Source: Edolisoma coerulescens (Eukaryota; Chordata; Aves; Passeriformes; Campephagidae). Taken from it: a stretch of 64,000 bases of DNA. This document shows positions 14,201 to 24,250 of the stretch, piece after piece (within the stretch, counting starts at the first letter, position 1; each line of letters starts with the position of its first letter). The notes beneath the pieces are model-generated. The model made no database searches. It had not been told where the DNA came from and saw only the letters and a program-made list of their open reading frames with translations. Both the position numbers and the translations under genes were made by a program. The stretch spans positions 434,001 through 498,000 of the forward strand of contig VWZW01000843.1 of NCBI GenBank assembly GCA_013397115.1, read 5' to 3'.

Positions 14201-17200
14201 AATCTCAATGGTGAAATTGGTTTTAGTTTTGATTTAAGCTTTCTAAAGCTTAAAATAGAGTGTAAAATATGTTGTGGTACAAGTTGGTTAACTTGCAAGG
14301 GGTCTGGTTAAGGAGGGATCAATATGTGCTTAAAATGCAGTGTTAGTAACAGTTCTGGCACTGAATTTTTCAGCTTGCCTAAAGTTGTTAAAAGACGTGT
14401 GAATGCTCTCAAGAACCTTCAAGTTCAGTGCGCACAGATAGAAGCAAAGTTCTATGAGGAAGTTCATGAGCTGGAAAGAAAGTATGCTGCTCTCTATCAG
14501 CCCTTATTTGACAAGGTATGTTAATGCTACCCTGATTTGTACTATAAAGCTTCGTCTAAAATACAAGGGAATATAAAAACCAGAAAACTTATTCATGTTC
14601 CAAATTACTTCAGTCTCATATATGCTCCTTTGATTCCATTGATACAATTTTGCCATCCAAGGGAATATCACTAAGATTAAGAGAGCGAAAGGTTAAGTCT
14701 GTTCCATGGTTACCAAAATGGCTTCAAGGCCTCATTTTAATTGAGCAGATATCAGATTATACTGTAACTTTTCTGGGACTTTGGTGTTTATTTTAGTGTG
14801 TTGAAAACCTCCTAACTGCTGAATCTGTCTTCTAGAGCCAGAAGAAAAGGTTTTGATAAGTAGTTGATGTATTACTAATTGTGTAATTTAGGATTAGGAA
14901 TTTATTGGTTAGGGCATTGCTGATTGCAATGACTAGGAAATTTGAAAATATTCTTGGTTTAATCTTCCAGCGAAGTGAAATCATCAATGCCATTTATGAA
15001 CCTACAGAAGAAGAATGTGAATGGAAAGCAGATGCTGATGAAGAAATTTCAGTGAGTATCTTAATTTGCTCTCATCAATATCTCAAGCTTTAGCATGAAA
15101 CAAGATTCAGTAAGCTGAAGTTCAAAAAAAAAATCAGGTTTGTAATGATTACTTGCTGTTAATGTTAATTCTTAGTGGTTGCTTAAAGCATCCACATGAA
15201 ACCTAATCCATACTGGTATCAACAAAGAACTGATGAACCTTATGGACTCTCTTAAAATTAAGGAAACCCAATATTTTTATTTTCTCAAGGAGGAAATGAA
15301 AGAGAAAGCTAAGCTTGAAGAAGAAAAAAAAGATGAAGAAAAAGAAGACCCTAAAGGAATCCCTGAGTTTTGGCTGACAGTATTCAAGAATGTGGACTTG
15401 CTCAGTGATATGGTTCAGGTAGGTGGTGGTCTAGGCTTGTTTAAAGTTGCATTGGTAATTAATCCAAGTGTCTTTAAGAAAGCAGTGGAAACACTACGAT
15501 GCTTGATATGTCTGTTGGAGAGCAATAATGGAACCGTTACTTGGATGTCATCTCTGGTAACTTTCCAAGTGAGAATATAGAGCACTGAAATACCTCCCAA
15601 CTGCTTTATTTTTTGAACCTATTCTACGATACTAATACATTTTTGGTGCTTATAGAAGTGTGTGTGAAACATGTATTAGACATTACTAAACACTATACTT
15701 GGTGTTTGCATGGGTTTTGGTTGTGTATTGTATTGGAGACTCTGTACACAGGTATTGTTGCCATCTGCTGGTCGTATTCATGGAATTATTTCAGTGTTGT
15801 AACAAGGTTTTTTGTTCTGAGGAAAACTTGTTCTAAACATGGCTTTTTATCTCTGCAAGGCCTTAAATCTGTGTATAATTTAATGTTATGAAAATTAAAT
15901 ACACTGTGTTTTCTCTACAGGAACATGATGAACCTATCCTGAAATACTTAAAAGATATAAAAGTGAAATTTTCAGAAGTTGGACAGCCGATGGTTAGTTT
16001 AACTTATTAAACAAGATTACTTTTGTGTTATCTTAAGAATTATTTGTATTTTAGCAACATGGTCCGCGATAGCCAATTGTCTTGTGGAAATCATGAGAAA
16101 ATATACAGCTGCTGCTTCTGAGAAAGCAGTACAAAAACTAGTGGTAGTCTTGCACCACGCTGTGAATGAATGTATACTAGACCTTCAGCTTCTGATGAGA
16201 TTGGCCTTGATATCTGGTGACTTAAGTTTCACCATCGCATTTTGATACCTTTGGTACTTTTTGTGTAACTGCTGTAATTTCATATATTTCCCTGGCAGAA
16301 ATCAGGCAGTTTTCTAAGTTCTAATACCTTTAAATTTAGAAGTTCTCCCTATACATCAGCAGCAGGCAAGCTGTGTGCTGGGAGATGTGTCATTACTGCA
16401 AGCAGTATAATAACTAGTAAGTGCAAGAGCAAGTAAATGAAAAGATTTGAAGATTTATTGTCGAACTTGGATAGGAAATTCTAGAATAAGTTATGGATGT
16501 ATTGGAGGAAGGTGTATTCTGTTGCATGTGTATTTTTTGCATTTGGACTTTAGATGTTAAGAAGTTAAAGGTGTTTGTAAATAACTGAAGTTGTTGCTCT
16601 GCAATTCTTTTCAAGAGTTTCACATTAGAATTTCATTTCGAACCAAATGACTACTTCACAAATGAAGTGTTGACAAAGACGTATAGAATGAGGTCAGAGC
16701 CAGATGATTCTGATCCCTTCTCCTTTGATGGACCAGAAATCATGGGTTGTACAGGGTAAGTGCTAATAGATAGCTTTAAGGCAGTATAACAGTTTCTTCC
16801 TTAGCATTATCCAATTGTAGACTTTTACAGCATCTTGAGGAGGTGCTGGAAAAGATAAGTCCCCTAGTAACTTGTGAACAACTAGGTTTGACTTGAGTTT
16901 TTCAGTTGTTATCAATAACATCAGTAGAATATAGAAAACCACATGATTTATGTTGCATAATTGATAAGCATATATATTATATAGGCGTATAAATTAAAAA
17001 TGTAGTCAGTATTTATTTACAAATACTGTTCAGCAATCACTAAAGGTGAATTGAAAGGTGGATGGTGATATCTTTTAGTAGGCCTGGATAGCTTTTGCTA
17101 AAATTTGTTTGATCACTTCTTTTAATCTTTTTGTATTTCTGACACACAGCATTTTGGGGAATTTATTCCAGAGTTATTTTTTATATTGCATTGTCCATTT

Positions 17201-20200
17201 TGTTTTTTAAGTGTTGAATGTTTGCCTCTGAATGTCTGTGTATTTGAGAAATGAAGAATAGTCATCTGTTAATTCCAGGTTACTAATTTTTAAAAAGCTG
17301 TCACACTCCTTTCTTAGTGAACTCTTCTGTTTTAAATTAGCTAAGTAATTTTTTCTCTACATGTCCCTTTTTTGTGAACAGAGGGATGAGAGCAAGCTGT
17401 GTTATACATAATTATCTTATGAGTACACTTGGGCCTGTACAGTAGCTTTTGTGTTCACATCTCCAAGGTTCTGACTGCTCTTCTGAGTGATAACAGCTAA
17501 GTTATGCAGCTCTCACTGTGTAGTCAGTGTTGGTTTTACTCTTCCATTAATCTCCAGTTGCTCATACTGACTTATTTACCACTTTATTTCCCAGTCACTT
17601 CACATATTTTGCAAAGTCCTATAAGTTTTAAGTGCTTGGGTAGCTTTGATTAAGCTGTGTTGTCTTCCCCAGTTTGGACTGTTTTTGAAAAGCATGAATC
17701 CTGGCAGAGTTTGGTGTGAGATGCCACTGCTTCTGTAAAAATGATTAACTCCTAGTCCTTGTTTTGTCTTTTAGCTAAGACAACCCCTTCTTGTCCCAAA
17801 GGAACTCGCTCCATTTCTTTGAGTCTTTAAAAGAATCTAATCAGAAACTTTTGCAAATGCAGTTAGTTTCACTGATGTGACTTTTTCATTTACGTGTTGC
17901 CAGAATACTTTGACTGTTAGAGAAGCCTGTAGGCATGATTTTGCTCTGTAAGCAAAGAGTTAAAAAACCCCAAAACAACAAAACCCAAACAAGCAAATAA
18001 AACAATAGAAGACAGAACCCTCACGAACAACTCAAAATCAGCCAAACACTTCATGCCTGCTTGATGCATTACTTTTAAGGACTTACTGGTTATAATGATA
18101 GATGCAGTCAACTTTGGCATATTACTAACATGCCCAAATATGACATTACTTCATAGTGGATGGGTGGCTCTAAAAATGGTGCAATACTAGTTGTTGATAG
18201 GAAACATAGTACTTGGTAGCTAATGAAAATTAGCATTTCAGAGATTGAGTGGAGAAGTAAAAACTTCTGGATGGAAATAATCCTAAAATGAACCTTGTTA
18301 CTCTTGTTCTCAGTGTATAAACTAATGAAAAGATAGCACTGAATAAATACTACCTTAATATTTTCTCTTCCCTGTGTCTCTTGCAGTTGTGATAGTCTCA
18401 GTAGATACTTGTAACAAGGTGAATGGTGTGAAGCTGCAGCTGGTTGTGGGGTTTTTTGTGTCATTTGTTTTTTATTTACTCTTTAGTTGCCAAATAGACT
18501 GGAAAAAAGGAAAGAACGTTACTTTGAAAACCATTAAGAAGAAGCAGAAACATAAGGGCCGTGGAACAGTTAGGACGGTGACAAAAACTGTTTCCAATGA
18601 CTCTTTCTTCAACTTCTTTAGTCCTCCTGAAGGTAAGCTGAACATTAGTTTATGGGCATTAACTTTAAACGTAGAATGTACCTCACTCACTTGTTTCTTC
18701 TGTTCTTTTTTCTACAGTTCCTGAAAGTGGAGACCTGGTAAGTTGGCTTATTTAAAAAATGATGGTGGAGTGTTTATGGAATTTTAGAATTTTTTAAACA
18801 TCCTCAGCTTTAACTGCTTCTGTCTTTAACTGAGAATACCTATGAAGAATAGTGTGTATTTGAGTTTTGTTTTTTAGAAGGAGTGTTTGTTGAGTTGGAT
18901 GGTAGAATTTAGTTTAGTCACCTTTAACAGTTTATGCTTCCTGAAAGCTACCTTGTGAATTGTTAACAGTTGTAGAAATGTAGCGATCTACATTATTAGT
19001 CTTTGATTTAATGAGTGGTATAAATCTCTCCCTTCAGGCAATCTTTGGATGATTTTATCTAATGGCTGAATGTATCCAGTTTGTATTTTATTCTGTTAAA
19101 AATTTCTCAAGCTGTTAACTCTTGAAGAAAGTAATAAAACAAGAATAGAAAACTGCAAGAGCCCGCTTTTCTGTGTGCTCACTATGGCAATAAGCCATGT
19201 TTTTGTAAGGAGAAAAACTACGAAAAATACTCAACAGTAGGGAATAGATTATACAGTTTGAATGAGAAATACGAAATTAAAGCTTCCAGAAGCATGCTGT
19301 TAGAACTCTAGTTGGCATGGACACCAAAAGCTGCATGATCATGTTTAGAAAAAAAAACCCAACCCAAAAAGAAGTCTTTTGAATTGAAGGTAATTGCTCA
19401 GATGGGACACAGCAGAACACTTTGTATGAAAACAAGAAGAGCTAAAGTCTGGGATTGGATCAGAGAGCATTTTTAGGTGTTCAGGTGCTTCAACGGTGGC
19501 CTGTCTAATGGGGAATCGAGAAGGAGATGCACGGTAGGAATCAGAAGTAGGTTGTAAAATCCTTAATGTGATAGGCTCACCTGGCTATTGTTCAGTTCTT
19601 TAAGGGCATTGTGCATAGAACTTAAAGTCTGTGGGAGATATTAAATAATCTTTCTACTTGGAACAAAAGAAACTCCAGAACTGTATATAATTAGGCTTAC
19701 TGAAGCAGCAGCTCCTGACTGTATAATGTAGGTGGGCTGTTGAAAGTGTCGAACTTGGCCCTCAGTTTCAGTTCCGTCAAGCAGGTCCTGAAACAAAAAA
19801 ATCAGTAATGGGATTTGTGTAAATCTGGCCACATCAAAATCCTTGTAACTTGTGTGTGTGTGTAAAGTAGTTACCATCTTATAGTTTAGGAAATAATATT
19901 GTTTTGTGCAGGATGATGATTCCGAGGCAATCCTTGCTGCAGACTTTGAAATAGGTCATTTCTTGCGTGAACGTATAGTCCCCCGGTCAGTATTGTACTT
20001 CACTGGAGAAGCTATTGAAGATGATGATGATGACGTAAGTGTTATGTTTATTCAGAACACTAAAAACCTTGGGCCAATATAATTACCTTGGGTAATTTCT
20101 TACATTGGTATCTTCAGAATGGGATGTACCAATGTTAGTTGCAGCAGAGCTTTGTAGATTCTTCAGGAAAGAGCAGTATGAAAATAATTCATGTTTGAAG

Positions 20201-23200
20201 TAGTGACTTCAGAGTTTTGTGGCAAAAGCAGTGGTAGAAGCTGAACATCCAGGGAATGTCATAGTAGCATTTTGTGTGTAAGGCATTCCTAGAGAGGTGT
20301 ACCCAATACTTTGTAGAACTGTAATGAGCTGCCAGAGAACAAATGAGAACTGTTTATCTAGCTGCTCAGCCTGTTCTTTGTGCTTGCAGTGATATTGGGC
20401 TATGAAGTTTCATGAGATTCAAGCCTCATCCTTTTACTCTCTTATTAAAAAAAAGCTAGATAAGCACATTCAGAGCATGGCAAAATAATCAAAGCAAGTT
20501 CTGCAAAAGCTTAAATATTTTAAAAGAGCCTAAAGTAAACTTGAAATTGACAAACCATGAAGCCTCAGAACTTTATACAGGTGTAAAACATTTTTCTGTC
20601 CCCTTCCTCCAAACAAGGAAAGTTTGACAGTTAAGATTGCTTAGAATAAGTCCTGTCTTAAAATTAATTTTTAGAATCTGAACTGTTGGCCCTTGTTGCA
20701 AAGGCTTGGCTGGGGCTGTGGAGGAGGGAGGTACTGACGGGTCTGGTTGCCTGGGGCTCCGCTGTCCCCTGCCGTCCCCGAGTGGCACTGCAGTGTAATC
20801 AGCTCCTCCCGGGCAGCGTGGAAGCGGGGAACACTCTGCTCTGCCAGAGCTTGGCAGGGGAAGCTGAACATTGCTCGTGCTGATGCAAAAAGCATTTTTA
20901 AATCTGACAGACACAGGAGCTTCTGGGCTCAAATTGGAAGAAAGTAGGTTTAGATTAGATCTTAGGAAAAAATTCTTTACTGTGAGGGTTGTGAGACACT
21001 GAAACAGGTTGACCATATGAGCTGTGCATGTCCCATCCCTGCAGATGTTCAAGGCCAGGTTGGATGGGACTCTGAGCAACCTGATCTAGAGGAAGGTTTC
21101 CCTGCCCATGGCAAAGGTGGTTGGAGCTAGATGGCCCTCAAGGGCCCTTCCAACCCAAACCATTCTATGATTCTCTTAAGACCACAATACAGAGTGGTCT
21201 CTGATATCTACTTGACCTATAAATGGCTGCATTTATGATGCTATCAAAACTATTTATTTTCTCTTCTAGTATGATGAAGAAGGTGAAGAGGCAGATGATG
21301 AGGTAAGATGACAGATGCCCTTGATTCAAATATTTTCCCTATTGTAGTTTATTATCTGGAATAAGAGTTCCTTTAGTTTTTGAGTGCTCTGGACACTAAG
21401 TTTAAGAATTACTTCTGAAGATAGAACACATTGTTTTGTGGATCTCAGGTGAATAATTAAAAAAAAAATCCAAAAAACTAGCAAGACATCAACAAAAAAA
21501 ACCCCAAACCAATCTAAGACAACACTTTAAGGTATCTTAAAAATTAAGCTACATCTGATGTCAAAAGATACACTTTATGGAGGATGAACTAATACAATAT
21601 GTATAACATAAAGTGTTAATTAATGTATTTCTGAGTACAATTTAATGTTAATTTTCATTGAAATGGCTCAGAAAGCTGAATGTGGATAAGCTAGAGAAAT
21701 ATTAACAAGTTTTCTTTCAGGAGGGAGAAGAAGAAGCAGATGAAGAAAATGATCCTGATTATGACCCAAAAGTAAGGCATTAAAATGAATGTTTGAAGTG
21801 TGTGTATGCAACAGACATATAAAGTTTTATCTATATTGAATCTTGATTTTAGTTTACATATTAAATCAATAGTTCCTATGGTGAGCATGTTTTGTTTTGA
21901 GGCTGTTTCAGGCCTAGTTCTGGTAGACTAGTATTGGTAGAGAAACTTTGTTACAAAGTTCTTTCTCCAGCAGTCATTTTGTAAAAGTAACTTTGGCTTT
22001 GAGCACTGAGGTTAGTCAGGCTTGGTTTTCTATAAACTTGTCTTGCAGCAAGTTGCTGCCTAATCATGAAAATTGCAAAATGGTTGTAAGGACATGGAGT
22101 AATGTAATGGACTGTGGACTGTGTAATCCAGGTTCAGTTTTTGGGAACTTGGTACAAGCTGGCTCTGGCACAGGTTTTCCCAGCAGAATACAAAATAGGC
22201 TCGTTCAGGTTAGATAAATGGCAAGTTTTTTTTTGTTTGAGGTAGCAAAAGTCAAGGTTCAGGAACGCATCTACAGCTAAGTGCTAAAATGTGAACAGCC
22301 AAGAGCAACTGGGAGCTTTCTTACTCCATGGGAAGGGCAAATCACTAATCAGGCAAGAAAAACAATTATGAGCCAGTCAATTCATAGCTTTTTAATAGTT
22401 GAGGGAGAGGTACATCTGGCCACCTGAAAGTATCTGATGGTAGTAGGTGAAAGCTGCAATCATGAAGTCCATGAAGTGCTCTAAAATGCCTGTTAAAAGA
22501 GCTTGTCATTTCAAATGAGTGCTTTTCAGTAGGAATGGTTTGAGCTACTATCAAAGTACTATTGAAAAAATTATATAATCTTAGCATTGTACATAGAGTG
22601 CAAACTTGTAATCAAAATGTACAGCCCTCTTGGTGATGTTTCATGTGCTATAGTGTATTCAAATTGCTTCCTAGTCAAGAAAGTTTTGGAATCAAAATGA
22701 AACAGCTGCAAGTTGGACTTACTTCCACCATTTCAGATTGTTTTTCTCAGTGAAACATAACTGAGAAAGGGCAAGACTATGGTCAGTTAGAGAGCTGCGC
22801 AAGGGCTAGAGATAGTAGTGGTACTATAGTGTTTTAAGCTGATCTCATGCTGTAATTCAGCTGAATGTATTAAAGCACTGTGGTCCTAGAATAGCTGTCC
22901 AGACCAAGGAAGGTAGTGGAGTAAAACCTGCCACTGAGCTCTGCCCCCAAAAAACTTCCTTAAATTCCCATATTACTGTGACATATTATTGGCTGTCTGT
23001 TTCAAGAACAGAAGAAATTTTCCATGTTAGAATTTTTTAATAACTGGAATTTTTTGCAAAAGCCGTTTCCAGAGCATTGAGATTTGTGATTAGCATTTCA
23101 TTGCATTGCTCTACAGTGTCTTCTGGCATAAGGCCGTGCTCTTGTTACTGCCCATAGGAAGTTTCTTTTGTCTCAGACTGTGAAGAGGGTCTGCATGCTT

Positions 23201-23556
23201 CTTCTGACCTGGGTTGTTTGTTACTGCTTATCACTCTTCTCCTTTTCCAGTTACAGTGTCTGTTAGAGTACTTCACCACACTTAGTTCTAAACAGATTTT
23301 TGTTCTGGATTGTATCCTGATGTGCTGACAAAGCCAAAATAAATGCAATATGGATGTTGCTGCATCCAAAGACAGCAGCGTTGCTAATACTAGACAATTA
23401 GTGCAATGGAAAAGATGGAAGAACTTGAATATTGCAGCTTGAGAAAGCATGCTTAGCAATATTGATAGTTCTTTTAAAATACTGATTTTTGTAAACTGGT
23501 ATTTCCTTTTTTCTCAACAGAAGGATCAAAACCCAGCAGAATGCAAGCAGCAGTGA
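11277..23556 (+). CDS. NAP1L1: Nucleosome assembly protein 1-like 1, 14 coding exons
   Basis: Joined exons encode a 393-residue protein that I recognise as NAP1L1, two residues longer than the 391 of the human form. NAP1L1 is a histone chaperone that binds H2A-H2B and linker histone, works in nucleosome assembly and shuttles between cytoplasm and nucleus. Visible parts in order are an acidic N terminus (residues about 8-31), the long dimerisation helix and NAP domain (about 73-345, including the INAIYEPTEEECEW segment at about 121-134), a basic nuclear localisation segment KKKQKHK at 275-281, an Asp/Glu-rich tail (about 348-377), and a terminal CKQQ at 390-393 that fits a farnesylated CaaX box. 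The start ATG has A at -3 and G at +4. All exon junctions are GT/AG and phases agree throughout. Compared with the human protein there is one extra residue near position 15 and one in the acidic tail. The promoter and first noncoding exon are outside the window. Confidence 0.97.
11992..12080 (+). CDS. NAP1L1: NAP1L1 coding exon 2
   Basis: Acceptor CTTATAG, donor AAAG|GTAATG, 89 bp. It encodes residues 6-35 and the first base of codon 36. Most of it is the acidic N-terminal stretch (VEEVEEEETGED). The segment DQQDMEDVEEV is one residue longer than the human counterpart. Confidence 0.95.
12283..12325. repeat. NAP1L1: 27-bp-period direct repeat in NAP1L1 intron
   Basis: GTTAATACCAGGCAGT occurs at 12283-12298 and again at 12310-12325. 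It is a small local duplication in the intron after coding exon 2. Confidence 0.7.
13221..13323 (+). CDS. NAP1L1: NAP1L1 coding exon 3
   Basis: Acceptor TTTAATTTAG, donor AAAG|GTACAG, 103 bp, residues 36-70. It encodes the conserved ARQLTVQMMQNPQILAALQE segment leading into the NAP fold. The part GLVGTSAGYVES is more diverged from the human sequence than its surroundings. Confidence 0.95.
14374..14515 (+). CDS. NAP1L1: NAP1L1 coding exon 4
   Basis: Acceptor ATTTTTCAG, donor CAAG|GTATGT, 142 bp, residues 70-117. This exon encodes most of the long amphipathic helix used for NAP1 dimerisation (VVKRRVNALKNLQVQCAQIE through YQPLFDK). Confidence 0.96.
14971..15051 (+). CDS. NAP1L1: NAP1L1 coding exon 5
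   Basis: Acceptor AATCTTCCAG, donor TTCA|GTGAGT, 81 bp, residues 118-144. It encodes RSEIINAIYEPTEEECEW, the family signature after the dimerisation helix, followed by an acidic KADADEEIS stretch. Confidence 0.96.
15290..15418 (+). CDS. NAP1L1: NAP1L1 coding exon 6
   Basis: Acceptor TTCTCAAG, donor TTCAG|GTAGGT, 129 bp, residues 145-187. It encodes the charged accessory segment (EEMKEKAKLEEEKKDEEKED) and then GIPEFWLTVFKNVDLLSDMV, one of the most conserved pieces of the NAP domain. The frame stays open for another 54 codons into the intron, which I regard as chance. Confidence 0.96.
15921..15992 (+). CDS. NAP1L1: NAP1L1 coding exon 7
   Basis: Acceptor TTCTCTACAG, donor CCGATG|GTTAGT, 72 bp, residues 188-211 (EHDEPILKYLKDIKVKFSEV plus GQPM). 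The donor is weaker than the other donors of this gene, though still GT. Confidence 0.95.
16616..16755 (+). CDS. NAP1L1: NAP1L1 coding exon 8
   Basis: Acceptor TTCTTTTCAAG, donor ACAGG|GTAAGT, 140 bp, residues 212-257 and two bases of codon 258. It encodes the beta-sheet part of the NAP fold, SFTLEFHFEPNDYFTNEVLT and the segment ending in GPEIMGCTG. Confidence 0.96.
18487..18632 (+). CDS. NAP1L1: NAP1L1 coding exon 9 (nuclear localisation segment)
   Basis: Acceptor TACTCTTTAG, donor GAAG|GTAAGC, 146 bp, residues 258-306 and one base of codon 307. It encodes CQIDWKKGKNVTLKTIKKKQ and the basic segment KKKQKHKGRG, the known NAP1 nuclear localisation region, then the strand and helix containing NDSFFNFFSPPE. 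It is almost identical to the human protein. Confidence 0.97.
18718..18737 (+). CDS. NAP1L1: NAP1L1 coding exon 10 (20-nt microexon)
   Basis: Acceptor TTTTTCTACAG, donor GACCTG|GTAAGT, only 20 bp. It completes codon 307 and encodes VPESGDL up to residue 313. It lies 85 bp after the preceding exon. It is required for the frame: skipping it would shift everything after residue 306. Confidence 0.95.
19851..19863. repeat. Short TG microsatellite
   Basis: About six TG units about 50 bp upstream of NAP1L1 coding exon 11, within the intron. Confidence 0.7.
19912..20034 (+). CDS. NAP1L1: NAP1L1 coding exon 11
   Basis: Acceptor TTTTGTGCAG, donor GATGAC|GTAAGT, 123 bp, residues 314-354. It encodes the end of the NAP domain (DFEIGHFLRERIVPRSVLYF, TGEAIE) and the start of the acidic tail as a run of five Asp codons. 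Confidence 0.97.
20925..21175 (+). repeat. CR1 LINE 3' fragment, plus orientation
   Basis: This is a 5'-truncated CR1 3' end in the intron between NAP1L1 coding exons 11 and 12. Recognisable blocks in order are AGGTTTAGATTAGAT, AAATTCTTTACTGTGAGGGT, a GTTCAAGGCCAGGTTGGATG block, GAGCAACCTGATCTAGAGGA, and CCCTTCCAACCCAAACC followed by ATTCTATGATTCT. It is in the same orientation as the gene and ends about 95 bp before the 33-bp exon at 21270. The GC-rich sequence just upstream (20690-20880) is not typical CR1. Confidence 0.92.
21270..21302 (+). CDS. NAP1L1: NAP1L1 coding exon 12 (33 nt)
   Basis: Acceptor TTCTCTTCTAG, donor GATGAG|GTAAGA, 33 bp, residues 355-365 (YDEEGEEADDE). It is in phase on both sides, so skipping it would only shorten the acidic tail by 11 residues. 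The GAT-GAT doublet gives one Asp more than the human tail. Confidence 0.95.
21721..21771 (+). CDS. NAP1L1: NAP1L1 coding exon 13
   Basis: Acceptor TTTCTTTCAG, donor CCAAAA|GTAAGG, 51 bp, residues 366-382 (EGEEEADEENDPDYDPK). It continues the acidic tail used for histone binding and is symmetric in phase. Reading past the donor would add only V-R-H before a TAA, giving a form without the CaaX end. Confidence 0.95.
23521..23556 (+). CDS. NAP1L1: NAP1L1 last coding exon with CaaX-type end
   Basis: The acceptor is TTTCTCAACAG at 23520. The exon encodes KDQNPAECKQQ (residues 383-393) and TGA at 23554-23556. The last four residues, CKQQ, are identical to the human NAP1L1 C terminus, where the cysteine is known as a prenylation site. 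Confidence 0.96.
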   Translation, partial: KDQNPAECKQQ

Positions 23557-24250
23557 AGCAGTGTGTCTGTGGCCTTGAGGATTACCTGCACTGTAATAGC
23601 CTAAACACAACTATTAGTTACTTACAGCCTTATGTTTTGTATCTTGGTAGAATTAAGTAACCAATTTGTTAAAAAAAGAAATCGAACACTTAAGAACCAG
23701 TTTAAAATGTAGGTTCAATCTACCTAGCATTTTAACAGTATAATTTTCTGCCAATATGTAGAATGCAGTAAATCCCCTAAAGCATGAATGTTAATTCATT
23801 GCTACATAGTTTGGTTCTTGTGAAGTCTTTGTCATGTAGCTATTAGACTGCAGCTGTGAAGATGATCAGAACTGTTAACTGAGACCAATATTTGTTTAGA
23901 GAAAACTCTCTCCTGAAGAACCAACCAAAGTATTTTTTCAGCCCAGTAGTCTGAACGGGTTTAAGTCTGCTTGCACTAGCTGTGCCTTTATTACTTTGTT
24001 ATAGAAATGGCAGTGACCTGTACTAACTAGGAGTTGATGATGCATTTTGAATTTGACTACTTGAGAAGACTAGTATAACTTGTTTAATTTCCCAACGAGA
24101 CCACATTAAACATTCATAACTGTCAGCTTGTTTATGCTATGGGTTTTGTATTTTATGTGACATAGTGATCTACAAAAGAAACCTAGTCATCATATTAAGG
24201 TTATTGTTTACCACAGGGGTGTGAATAAAACCTAGTATTTTCAGAAGCTA
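23557..24250 (+). other. NAP1L1: NAP1L1 3' UTR
   Basis: Noncoding AT-rich sequence from the stop codon to the polyadenylation signal, about 0.7 kb. It contains an ATTAAA at 24105-24110 that might serve as a weaker upstream signal. The transcript end is inferred and longer 3' UTR forms are possible. Confidence 0.7.
24224..24229 (+). promoter_or_regulatory. NAP1L1: Polyadenylation signal AATAAA of NAP1L1
   Basis: Canonical AATAAA about 670 bp after the stop codon, in the context GTGAATAAAACC. A T/G-rich stretch (AGTCTTGTTTTATT) follows within about 30 bp, as expected for a cleavage region. Confidence 0.7.

Noticed and set aside
15233..15580. NAP1L1 exon 6 frame continuing both ways into introns as a 115-codon frame
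   Set aside because: Strong acceptor at 15289 and donor at 15419 bound the conserved part, and intronic residues have no homology to NAP1L1.
20573..21079. 168-codon minus-strand frame in the NAP1L1 intron
   Set aside because: It runs antisense through the CR1 fragment and the adjacent GC-rich patch, so it is repeat-derived and not a gene.
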